28,032 nt of DNA from Snowella sp031396835 (GTDB lineage Bacteria; Cyanobacteriota; Cyanobacteriia; Cyanobacteriales; Microcystaceae), in assembly GCA_031396835.1 (NCBI GenBank), contig JANNLO010000261.1, positions 1 to 28,032 on the forward strand, given 5' to 3'. Of the stretch, positions 1-7,285 are shown one piece after another. The notes beneath the pieces are model-generated. The model worked only from the letters and a program-made list of their open reading frames with translations. It was not told the origin of the DNA and did not search any database. Within the stretch, counting starts at the first letter, position 1, and each line of letters starts with the position of its first letter. A program made the position numbers and the translations under genes.

Positions 1-466
1 CTGGGGGAACAAAAGGAATAGATCCAGGACAAAGCATAATTTCTTGAGCGGTAATAAATTTTTCTCCTGCATCAGTTGTAATACTGACTTTTTGTGGGCC
101 AGCGATTTTTCCCCAACCCCGAATCGTGTCAACTTTCAGGCGAGTTAAACTATTGGTCAAATCTGCGCGAATTTTATTGACTAGATCTGTGGCATGATCC
201 GCGATCGCGCTCCGTTCAAAAGTCACACCACCGACTTGAATGCCTAAGTGTTTAAGATGCTCAGAATCCTGAAATTCTCTGACTCTACCCGATGCCGCTA
301 ATAACGCTTTAGACGGAATACAACCCCGATTCACACAAGTTCCGCCCATATCTTTCGCTTCAATAATGGCAGTTTTTAGCCCAGATTTAACCGAGTGTAG
401 AGCCGCACCATGACCGCCCACACCCGCACCAATAATCACTAAATCATAATCAAATGCTTGACTCAT
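1..466 (-). CDS. lpdA: Dihydrolipoamide dehydrogenase, N-terminal part (runs off left edge)
   Basis: The reading frame opens with ATG at 466 and is still open at base 1, giving about 155 residues of an enzyme usually near 475. Visible are the FAD-binding Rossmann motif GAGVGGHG (about residues 13-20) and the redox-active disulfide motif GGTCVNRGCIPSK (Cys44 and Cys49), which is diagnostic of the lipoamide-dehydrogenase branch of class I flavoprotein disulfide reductases. The family re-oxidises dihydrolipoyl groups on the E2 subunits of pyruvate dehydrogenase and on glycine-cleavage H protein, passing electrons through FAD to NAD. It lies downstream of the rhomboid gene on the same strand (90 bp gap). 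A HIP1 site lies inside the gene at 201. Only the family's N-terminal third is present, so the NAD and dimerisation domains cannot be checked. Confidence 0.93.
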   Translation of the reverse strand, partial: MSQAFDYDLVIIGAGVGGHGAALHSVKSGLKTAIIEAKDMGGTCVNRGCIPSKALLAASGRVREFQDSEHLKHLGIQVGGVTFERSAIADHATDLVNKIRADLTNSLTRLKVDTIRGWGKIAGPQKVSITTDAGEKFITAQEIMLCPGSIPFVPP

Positions 467-556
467 AAAGATTGTAACCTAATTGTTTTAATTTCTTAGT
501 TTAGGAGAAAAGGGGAAAGCTTGGGCAGATAAAATAAAAATTAATCAGTTTAATCA

Positions 557-1150
557 TTAATCATTTAGATGTTTTTTGATTAAAATTAATGCACTAATAA
601 AGCCGATAATTAATCCAAATAAATGGCTCATTAAACTAATCTGAGGTGTATTATAATCAATCAAAAATTGTATTCCAATAATTAAAATTAACCCAAACAA
701 TCGTCGAGTTGCCACAGGATTTTTGTGTTTCCACCAGTCTTGTAAAAAGATAGCTGTCATGGCACCAACCAATCCGATAATTGCCGCCGAAGCTCCTACT
801 AAAAGCGTCTCTGTTTGATTAGTTTTTAAGAAATAAAAAGCAACTAATAACATTGAAAGACAGCCACTTAATAAATAAATAATTAAATATCGAATTTTTC
901 CTAAAGAGGATTCTATGATTGATCCTAAAACGTATAAGCTCAACATATTTATTCCTAAATGAAACCAACCGTAATGTAAAAAATTTGCTGTAATAATTCG
1001 CCACCATTCTCCTTGCCAAACTGCGATCGCATCTAATGCACCCAAATGATAAAGTGTTTCCAGATTTTCACTGTTACCGTGTTGATTTTCTTGATTAAAA
1101 ACAATTAAATTAGCAACAATAATTAAATAGGTAAAATAAGGTTTAGGCAT
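557..1150 (-). CDS. Rhomboid family intramembrane serine protease
   Basis: This 197-residue, strongly hydrophobic protein has the rhomboid core. A WWR-type start of the domain (residues 49-51) is followed by the HxxxN motif HLGINML (His64, Asn68), the catalytic serine in GASAAIIGLVGA (Ser121) and the catalytic histidine in SHLFGLIIG (His176). About six membrane segments can be drawn. Rhomboids cleave substrates within or next to the membrane with a Ser-His dyad. The usual GxSG motif here reads GASA, so the residue after the serine is Ala rather than Gly; this variant is tolerated in some family members, but activity is not proven. The gene lies 67 bp downstream of the TOPRIM gene on the same strand. 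Substrate and cellular role cannot be read from sequence. Confidence 0.88.
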   Translation of the reverse strand: MPKPYFTYLIIVANLIVFNQENQHGNSENLETLYHLGALDAIAVWQGEWWRIITANFLHYGWFHLGINMLSLYVLGSIIESSLGKIRYLIIYLLSGCLSMLLVAFYFLKTNQTETLLVGASAAIIGLVGAMTAIFLQDWWKHKNPVATRRLFGLILIIGIQFLIDYNTPQISLMSHLFGLIIGFISALILIKKHLND

Positions 1151-1217
1151 TACATCTTAAATAAGATTTGATTGTAAAAAATCTTTATAGTAATTCAAAT
1201 TAATTTTTAAGCTTAAA

Positions 1218-1979
1218 TTATAAATCCCTTAATTTTTGATACGCAGTAAACACCAATTCTAAATCTTCCCAATTTACCTTTTTCAGCCTTATATTTCGAT
1301 CCTTAAGTGACCAATCAGGGAACATTACAGATAAAACCGATCCCAACCATGCTTTTCCTCTAAGACGTTGTTGAATCAGATATGGTTTATCATCAATATT
1401 TTCAATAAATTTTTCGGCTTTTTCGACTAAAATTCTTTCATCATCTGAGTTTTCTTTAAGTTCATTAAGAAGAAAAATTTCCAGATTACCTTTACTATCG
1501 GGTGGTAGAATAATCGATAATAATTGAATGGGGTGTTTTTCTTCATTGCCAAATAACTGAATTTCTGCATTCAACCATTCTTGTAATTGAATTTTATTTA
1601 ATAAATTAATTCCACTAATTTTCAGCCAATTGTTTATATCAGAAAGATGCTTGCCAGAATCTCCTGTATCATTATCAACTAATAAGACGATTTTATTAAA
1701 TGTTTTTTTAGGTTGTCTTTCTAATTGTATGAAATCAGTAATAACTTTTAATTTAGGCTTAATATTGTCATATCCCCCCACGCCCCAAATTGCTAATTCT
1801 TGATCTGGTTTATCTGGATGCCTATACCAATTAAGTTCTTCGTTCTTTGAATCAGATGGAAGCGTTATTGGCGGATTTTGTTTTTGAGAAGTGTCAAAAT
1901 ATTTCCATCCAAATTTTTCCAAAAAAAGACTAATCAAAATTGCATCAATTTTTCCTTCACATAAAATTATTTTTTTCAT
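1218..1979 (-). CDS. TOPRIM-domain protein, DUF3226/DUF4435-like, partner of upstream AAA ATPase
   Basis: The 253-residue protein has the layout of an OLD-type TOPRIM domain. An N-terminal beta strand carries the acidic metal ligand (IILCEGKIDA, Glu8). A second strand ends in the DxD pair (VLLVDNDTGDSGK, Asp102 and Asp104). A later GNLEIFLLNEL segment (Glu167) is typical of DUF3226/DUF4435-like proteins. The C-terminus has the family-like KAWL...P stretch (about 209-221). TOPRIM domains of this group are metal-dependent nucleases or nicking enzymes. Its ATG overlaps the stop codon of the ATPase gene in a TAATG, so the two are very likely co-translated. By analogy with PARIS (AriA ATPase plus AriB TOPRIM) and Gabija GajA, this may be the effector of a defence module, but that function is inferred. 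The DUF assignment was made by eye from motifs. Confidence 0.7.
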   Translation of the reverse strand: MKKIILCEGKIDAILISLFLEKFGWKYFDTSQKQNPPITLPSDSKNEELNWYRHPDKPDQELAIWGVGGYDNIKPKLKVITDFIQLERQPKKTFNKIVLLVDNDTGDSGKHLSDINNWLKISGINLLNKIQLQEWLNAEIQLFGNEEKHPIQLLSIILPPDSKGNLEIFLLNELKENSDDERILVEKAEKFIENIDDKPYLIQQRLRGKAWLGSVLSVMFPDWSLKDRNIRLKKVNWEDLELVFTAYQKLRDL

Positions 1980-3223
1980 TAGCGCAATTCCAAATCATAA
2001 AGTTTACGACCTTGATAAGCTTGACGACCTGTTAAGTTCCAAACAGTATTCACTTCTGGATCATCTGGCAATTTGTCAATTGTAATCACTCGAACGGGAT
2101 CATCTTGATCTTCTGGAATGCTTCCTTCTTCACCATAAAGAGACTCTAAAAATTTATCGGCAAATTCTAGATTATGGGAAGTCATAAAAAGTTGATTATT
2201 AAATTTCTCGGCATATTTTACTAAGAGATGACCAAATTTTTCTTGAGCATTAGGATGAAAAGTTGCATCGATTTCTTCAATTAAATGAACTGAATTGGGA
2301 TAAATCATCAAATTTCCCAGTAAATGAAACCAGCGACGCATTCCATCTCCAAAATTATAAATAGGTAATAATTCATCATCAGAATTAATAATATACACAG
2401 GAGAAAAACTCCCATCAGGATAGGGAATTGTATCAATTTGTTTTATGGGAAAAACTGAACTCATTTCTTGAGTAAATTTTTCTAATAGTCGATAACGTTT
2501 TAAATGGCTAAAGATTGCAACCGTTGCTTGAGGATCTCGATGAGCTAAAATATCATGAAAAATTCCTTTTGAAGCTACTGAAGAAAAAGAATTTTTGGAT
2601 AATGATCTCACTAATATTGGACTGGCATTAGGAGCTTTATTTTTTTTATTATTATTAACAAAAGCAGAAAGTTTAGAACGGTAATATAAGTCATAACTCT
2701 GATCATTTTGCGAGTCTATAATTTGCCAGTTACCTAAGTAATTTTTAGAGTCGGAATCATTAGAATTTTGCTGATCAGTATTAGCAAACGAATATCCAAT
2801 ATTACGAGGATCTAAACTGCTAAGCTCTTGAGCAGGATTAAATTGAAAATTAACTTCTCCTGAATGGTGAATTTTTTTGGAGCCTATTGTGACTTTGTAG
2901 GGAAAATGAGATTTTTTATTAAATAAACTAAGGATTTGCTCACCGATCTCTAAAAAACCTGAAATATTCTTAGTTTGGCTAATACGAGATAATAATAAAT
3001 TCTCAAAAATTAATCCCATATTTCCATGACAAGCATGAATATAAATTGCCTCTAATATGCTGGTTTTTCCTGCATTATTTGGCCCTAAAATTAGATTGAC
3101 CTTTCCTAAATTAGTCAACTCTAATTTTTTAAATTGACGAAACCCCTCAATAGTTATCCCTGAATAAAACCCTAAATCATTAGGAGAATCTGTTTTCGTC
3201 GTCTCGGATTGAGCTATCGTCAT
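1979..3223 (-). CDS. AAA-family ATPase (ABC/OLD type), partner of TOPRIM protein
   Basis: This 414-residue ABC-type ATPase of the AAA_15/AAA_21 group begins with the typical GITIEGFRQFKKLEL strand pair. Walker A is GPNNAGKT (residues 47-54). A degenerate signature loop FGDGMRR lies at 291-297, Walker B LIEEID at 314-319 (with the extra ID, then HP), and the switch histidine MTSHN at His350. The region between about 75 and 285 is the variable insert and is rich in Asn and Lys. Such ATPases, without membrane partners, occur in OLD, Gabija, PARIS and retron systems, where they sense or hold a nuclease partner. The gene starts 21 bp after the pentapeptide-repeat gene and its stop overlaps the start of the TOPRIM gene by one base, so it is part of a polycistronic unit. 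Codon use resembles neighbouring genes. Defence is an inference from gene order and domains. Confidence 0.85.
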   Translation of the reverse strand: MTIAQSETTKTDSPNDLGFYSGITIEGFRQFKKLELTNLGKVNLILGPNNAGKTSILEAIYIHACHGNMGLIFENLLLSRISQTKNISGFLEIGEQILSLFNKKSHFPYKVTIGSKKIHHSGEVNFQFNPAQELSSLDPRNIGYSFANTDQQNSNDSDSKNYLGNWQIIDSQNDQSYDLYYRSKLSAFVNNNKKNKAPNASPILVRSLSKNSFSSVASKGIFHDILAHRDPQATVAIFSHLKRYRLLEKFTQEMSSVFPIKQIDTIPYPDGSFSPVYIINSDDELLPIYNFGDGMRRWFHLLGNLMIYPNSVHLIEEIDATFHPNAQEKFGHLLVKYAEKFNNQLFMTSHNLEFADKFLESLYGEEGSIPEDQDDPVRVITIDKLPDDPEVNTVWNLTGRQAYQGRKLYDLELR

Positions 3224-3244
3224 AATTAATTAAATAATAAAGAC

Positions 3245-3760
3245 TTATTTACAAAAAAGAGTATCGCGAGTATTTCGACCCGTTACTGAATTAGTTCCAC
3301 TAGCAATTTCACATAAATAAGCTTCCGTATCTGGACGCATAATTACATCGGTAAAATCGGCTCCTTCAACGATCGCACCTTGAAACTTACTGTTAGTAGC
3401 AAAAGCACCTTCTAGGACGGCATTAGCAAAATTTGTACGGGTTAAACGAGCAGATTCTAAATCGGCAGCGCGTAGGTCTGCACCTTCAAAATTAGCGGAT
3501 TCCAAATTAGCAGAGAAAAAACGAACTCCTTGTAAATTGGCGTTACTAAAATTACTACCGCGTAAATTAGCATGATCAAAACTATCGCCCCGTAAATCTT
3601 GACCAGAAAAATCATTATCGAGTAAATTGCGGTTGTTATAACTCACTGCCCAAACGGGATTAATCGTAATATTAAATAAGCAAAAAATACTGATTAAAGT
3701 GATTGCAAAAAAAAATAAAACTTTGACTGGATAATTTTGATTTTTTGTATTATTTATCAT
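3245..3760 (-). CDS. Secreted, probably thylakoid-lumenal pentapeptide-repeat protein
   Basis: This 171-residue protein has an N-terminal hydrophobic segment (about 13-33) and a likely signal-peptidase site after PVWA (residue 38). Tandem A(D/N)Lxx pentapeptide repeats run from about 46 to 139 (for example DLRGD, NLRGS, NLQGV, DLRAA). The C-terminus holds two cysteines, Cys150 and Cys170, framing a short conserved-looking segment that probably forms a disulfide, as in the plant thylakoid-lumen pentapeptide proteins of the TL15/TL17 type. The repeats fold into a right-handed quadrilateral beta helix. The biochemical role of this group is not settled. Export to the lumen or periplasm is inferred from the signal peptide. 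The gene is followed 21 bp later by the AAA ATPase on the same strand, so the two could share a transcript, although there is no obvious functional link. Confidence 0.87.
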   Translation of the reverse strand: MINNTKNQNYPVKVLFFFAITLISIFCLFNITINPVWAVSYNNRNLLDNDFSGQDLRGDSFDHANLRGSNFSNANLQGVRFFSANLESANFEGADLRAADLESARLTRTNFANAVLEGAFATNSKFQGAIVEGADFTDVIMRPDTEAYLCEIASGTNSVTGRNTRDTLFCK

Positions 3761-3871
3761 TTTTTTCTGTCCGTTAAGTAAAATTTGTTAATAGAAAATA
3801 AGACATTCGCGATCGCAACTTAAATTTTAAACATTAATGATAAAATTCTAGCAAGATACGGACTTTAATTT

Positions 3872-4309
3872 ATGACAGAAATTGGTCATCTGGGGGAAGA
3901 ATTTGTGGCTCAATGGTTAATTAGCCAAAATTGGGTCATTCTTGAGAAAAGATGGCGATGTCGTTGGGGAGAAATTGATCTTATTGCTCGCTCAAATCGT
4001 ATCGAAATGTTGGCTTTTGTGGAAGTTAAAACTCGAAGTCGGGGAAATTGGGATGAAGGAGGACAGTTAGCGGTAAATGCTGCTAAACAACACAAAATTT
4101 GTCTGGCGGCGAGTTTATTTTTAGCTAAATATCCTCAATTTTCAGATTTTCCCTGTCGGTTTGATGTCGCTCTAGTTAGTTATCAGCGATCGCGCCCCAG
4201 TGCAGCAGAAGATTCTCAGTTAATTAATCTAAAAATAGGTCAACCTTTTATCAAACAAGGTCAGCAACTGATTTTACAAGATTATTTAGAATCAGCTTTT
4301 ACAGAATAA
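3872..4309 (+). CDS. YraN family protein (UPF0102, endonuclease-like fold)
   Basis: This 145-residue protein of normal family length carries the UPF0102 hallmark: an N-terminal GxxGEEFVAQWL helix, then CRWGEIDLIAR (Glu34 and Asp36) and LAFVEVKTRS (Glu51, Lys53). Together these make the E...D...ExK active-site layout of the restriction-endonuclease-like, Holliday-junction-resolvase-type fold. The cellular role of YraN proteins is unresolved. The ATG at 3872 begins the conserved N-terminus directly. The gene points away from the pentapeptide-repeat gene, with a divergent intergenic region of about 110 bp holding a HIP1 site at 3809. It is followed by pgi on the same strand, but a good promoter in front of pgi suggests pgi need not depend on it. 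Confidence 0.9.
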   Translation: MTEIGHLGEEFVAQWLISQNWVILEKRWRCRWGEIDLIARSNRIEMLAFVEVKTRSRGNWDEGGQLAVNAAKQHKICLAASLFLAKYPQFSDFPCRFDVALVSYQRSRPSAAEDSQLINLKIGQPFIKQGQQLILQDYLESAFTE

Positions 4310-4394
4310 ATTAACCAATAAATAACTTATTAATAATCTAAAGATAAACTTGTAAATTGAAAGAAATTAAAGAACTTAGCAAGTATTATTTATA

Positions 4395-4424
4395 TTGTTT
4401 AAAATTTGCAATTCTGCGTATAAT
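4395..4424 (+). promoter_or_regulatory. Putative sigma-70 type promoter of pgi
   Basis: A perfect -10 box TATAAT at 4419-4424 is preceded by TTGTTT (three of six matches to TTGACA) at 4395-4400 with an 18 bp spacer. Transcription would start near 4431, leaving a leader of about 24 nt before the ATG at 4455. This argues against using the upstream in-frame TTG at 4395, because that codon would fall in the -35 box. No start site has been measured. Confidence 0.5.
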
Positions 4425-4454
4425 ACAGATGGTTTTTATAGTGTGAGTCTTTTT

Positions 4455-6044
4455 ATGAATGATCAACAATTGTGGCAACGTTACCAAGACTGGCTCTACT
4501 ATCACTCTGGTTTGGAACTTTATCTAGATATTAGTCGGATGCGCTTTGATGGTGCGCTGGTTGAAAGTCTCAATCCCCGATTTGCCAAGGCTTTTCAAGA
4601 TATAGTCGCTCTCGAAAAAGGTGCGATCGCCAACCCTGATGAAAATCGAATGGTCGGACATTATTGGTTACGCAATCCCGATTTAGCTCCGAATGAAGCT
4701 TTAAGAAAAGAAATTACCGAGCCTTTGGCACAAATTGCCGATTTTGTCGAAAAAGTTCACTCTGGCAAAATCAAACCGCCCAACGCAACAAAATTTACTG
4801 ATATTATTTCTATCGGAATTGGCGGATCAGCCCTCGGCCCTGAATTTGTCGCCGAAGCTTTAGCACCTGATTTTCCTGTTTTAAATATTCATTTTATTGA
4901 TAATGTTGATCCTGCTGGTATTGATCGCATTCTCAACCGTCTCAAGGCTAAATTAAAAAGCACTCTTGTTATTGTTACCAGTAAATCTGGCGGCACTCCC
5001 GAACCCCGCAATGGAATGCTCGAAACCAAAGTTGCCTATGAAGCCCAAGGTCTAGACTTTTCTCAACACGCGATCGCCGTCACCATGCCAGGCAGTAAAT
5101 TATCCGAAGTAGCCCAAGCAGAAAAATGGTTAACAACTTTCCCCATGCAAGATTGGGTGGGAGGACGCACTTCTGAAATGTCTGCCGTTGGACTTTTGCC
5201 TGCTGCTTTACAAGGAATTAATATTGAGGAAATGTTAGCTGGTGCGAAGGAAATGGATGAAGCCACTCGTATTCCTTCTCTCAAGAGTAATCCTGCTGCT
5301 TTACTAGCTCTAGCATGGTATTACGGCAGTAATGGAAAAGGTGAAAAAGATATGGTTGTCCTTCCCTACAAAGACAGCTTGCTCCTTTTTAGCCGTTATC
5401 TCCAACAATTAATTATGGAATCGTTGGGTAAAGAAACCGATTTAGAAGGTCGAGTCGTTCATCAAGGAATTGCAGTTTATGGCAACAAAGGTTCCACCGA
5501 TCAACACGCCTATGTTCAACAATTACGGGAAGGAGTCGCCAATTTTTTTGCTACTTTTATCGAAGTTCTCGAAGATCGCACAGGTCATTCAATCGAATTT
5601 GAGCAGGGTGTGACTTCTGGAGATTATCTTTCGGGCTTTTTACAGGGAACTCGCCAAGCACTTTATGAAAATAAACGAGATTCTATCACTATTACCATTA
5701 AACAGGTTAATCCTCGGACTGTTGGGGCTTTAATTGCCTTATATGAACGTGCTGTTAGTATTTACGCTTCTTTAGTCAATATTAATGCTTATCATCAACC
5801 TGGAGTAGAAGCTGGGAAAAAAGCGGCCGCGTCCCTATTAGCATTACAAGAATCTGTCCTACAAACGCTCAAAAATGCCAAAAATCCCTTAGATTTAGTA
5901 ACTCTTGCCACTCAAGCAGGAGCCTCAGATCAGATAGAAGCTGTTTATAAAATAGTGCGCCATCTGGCCGCCAATGATCGAGGAGTTGTTTTAGAAGGAA
6001 ATCTGGCTTCACCTGGCAGTTTAAAAGTTTCTATCAAAATATAA
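4455..6044 (+). CDS. pgi: Glucose-6-phosphate isomerase
   Basis: The product interconverts glucose 6-phosphate and fructose 6-phosphate in the cytosol, linking glycolysis, the oxidative pentose phosphate pathway and glycogen turnover. The ATG at 4455 gives 529 residues, the size expected for cyanobacterial Pgi. The frame could extend 20 codons upstream to a TTG, but the extra residues look non-conserved and overlap a promoter. Visible motifs include the phosphate-binding IGIGGSALGPE, the segment VTSKSGGTPE, the signature DWVGGRTSEMSAVG, and the catalytic glutamate in IMESLGKETD (Glu322). The catalytic histidine is in STDQHAY (His351) and the C-terminal lysine in VEAGKKAA (Lys455). All catalytic residues are present. 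HIP1 sites lie inside the gene at 4623 and 5070, and two more just after it. Confidence 0.97.
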   Translation: MNDQQLWQRYQDWLYYHSGLELYLDISRMRFDGALVESLNPRFAKAFQDIVALEKGAIANPDENRMVGHYWLRNPDLAPNEALRKEITEPLAQIADFVEKVHSGKIKPPNATKFTDIISIGIGGSALGPEFVAEALAPDFPVLNIHFIDNVDPAGIDRILNRLKAKLKSTLVIVTSKSGGTPEPRNGMLETKVAYEAQGLDFSQHAIAVTMPGSKLSEVAQAEKWLTTFPMQDWVGGRTSEMSAVGLLPAALQGINIEEMLAGAKEMDEATRIPSLKSNPAALLALAWYYGSNGKGEKDMVVLPYKDSLLLFSRYLQQLIMESLGKETDLEGRVVHQGIAVYGNKGSTDQHAYVQQLREGVANFFATFIEVLEDRTGHSIEFEQGVTSGDYLSGFLQGTRQALYENKRDSITITIKQVNPRTVGALIALYERAVSIYASLVNINAYHQPGVEAGKKAAASLLALQESVLQTLKNAKNPLDLVTLATQAGASDQIEAVYKIVRHLAANDRGVVLEGNLASPGSLKVSIKI

Positions 6045-6208
6045 TTTCTCGAAAAAAATTGAGCAAGTGTTTGGTTTGATAACGCGATCGCTTCTGATTT
6101 CTAATCTCTTTCTGGGGCGATCGCCGTAACAAGAATGACTATTTTTATACCCTCAAAAAACGACTACCTTAAACAAAGATAATCGTTGTCTGAATTAAAT
6201 TGAATCAA

Positions 6209-7120
6209 TCAAGAATTCTTATTCTGTTTTGTGACTGTAGCCAAGCGACGTTTAAAGGCAGTTCCAAAACCAAGTGCTGTGAGTGAACCAAGAATTGTTA
6301 GAGGCTCAGGGACAGCAACCAATGTTCCAGTGCTATAACAATCGATGGTACAATATCCATCACCTGCTATGATAATTGGCGGTAAAGTGGGTATTGTTTG
6401 CTCTTTTCTAGTTTTAAAACCAGTTTTAGGCCCAGAATTACTAGCCTTGCTATATGTATTTTGTTCTTTCCCTGGTGGTAGCTCTGGTTTCTCAGGCACA
6501 AAAATTTCTGAAATTACAGTCGCAAGTGTTGCACCAACCTCTGGCAGAACAGGTGTTAAAGGAGAAGGAAACAGCCATCCCAGAAATCTTCCTGTCCATG
6601 AACCAATTAACTTTTCAATACCTGAAACTGTTGGAGAAACTGCTGTTGGACTTACCGTTGAATTCAAAAAAACAGAAGAGCTTTGGTCGAATAGTAAGTC
6701 AGTATAGCTTCCGTCCGCATTTAATACAAAAGTACCAGAATCTGTTGCAATAATTGGGGTACTGTCTAAAGAGCCAGACCAAGTACCAGACCAAGTCAAA
6801 TTTTCTACGTCTGGTACTCCTGAAAAAGAACCCGTGTAGCTAAGATTCAATTGTTTACCACCTACCAAGCCAGAGGAAGTAAAACTAGAGCCAGAATCTG
6901 AAAATGATGATGCCCAAGTTAATTCTTCGTTCTCTTGAATACTTAAGGAGTTATTCAGTCGCAACGTGTCAATTAAAAAAGCATAGCCCTCCATAGACGC
7001 AGTTAACGACATTGCTTGTCCTCCCGTTAGTTCTACTGCAAATACGGAAGAGAAAGGGACTAACGAGCCGAGAATTCCCAGACTCAAAAGACTTATGGTT
7101 TTCAATGTTTTAACATTCAT
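6209..7120 (-). CDS. Exported PEP-CTERM domain protein of unknown function
   Basis: This 303-residue protein has a clear Sec signal peptide (hydrophobic core about 9-26, likely cleavage near VFA at residue 28). Its C-terminal sorting signal reads VPEPLTILGS (from residue 270), followed by the hydrophobic stretch LTALGFGTAF and the basic cluster KRRLA, the usual PEP-CTERM order. In other bacteria this signal is recognised by exosortase, and the proteins end up in the envelope or exopolysaccharide matrix. The middle (about 30-165) is rich in Ser, Thr and Gly with repeated W-S-G-T/S-W and SFSG motifs, suggesting a beta-rich extracellular domain. A Pro-rich linker follows (about 185-255). I do not recognise the core domain. 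The gene stands alone between pgi and menF, and its function cannot be given beyond a probable envelope role. Confidence 0.82.
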   Translation of the reverse strand: MNVKTLKTISLLSLGILGSLVPFSSVFAVELTGGQAMSLTASMEGYAFLIDTLRLNNSLSIQENEELTWASSFSDSGSSFTSSGLVGGKQLNLSYTGSFSGVPDVENLTWSGTWSGSLDSTPIIATDSGTFVLNADGSYTDLLFDQSSSVFLNSTVSPTAVSPTVSGIEKLIGSWTGRFLGWLFPSPLTPVLPEVGATLATVISEIFVPEKPELPPGKEQNTYSKASNSGPKTGFKTRKEQTIPTLPPIIIAGDGYCTIDCYSTGTLVAVPEPLTILGSLTALGFGTAFKRRLATVTKQNKNS

Positions 7121-7285
7121 TGTTGATGTTCCTCAAATAAAAAACGAACTTTCGACTAAATAGAACACTCATCACACTGACAAAAACTTATCAAAGATTT
7201 GTGTAGTATTTGTGAATAAGCTAGAGCGAAATAAAGCTAATTGAGAAATGAGTAATAGCGATCGCCGAGATACCGAGACGAGGAC

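Noticed and set aside
4395..4454. Extended N-terminus of Pgi from TTG at 4395
   Set aside because: The 20 added residues overlap a -35/-10 promoter and do not resemble the Pgi N-terminus; ATG at 4455 gives the family length.
6345..6753. Plus-strand open frames inside the PEP-CTERM gene
   Set aside because: They lie antisense to a gene with clear signal peptide and sorting tail and show no motifs.
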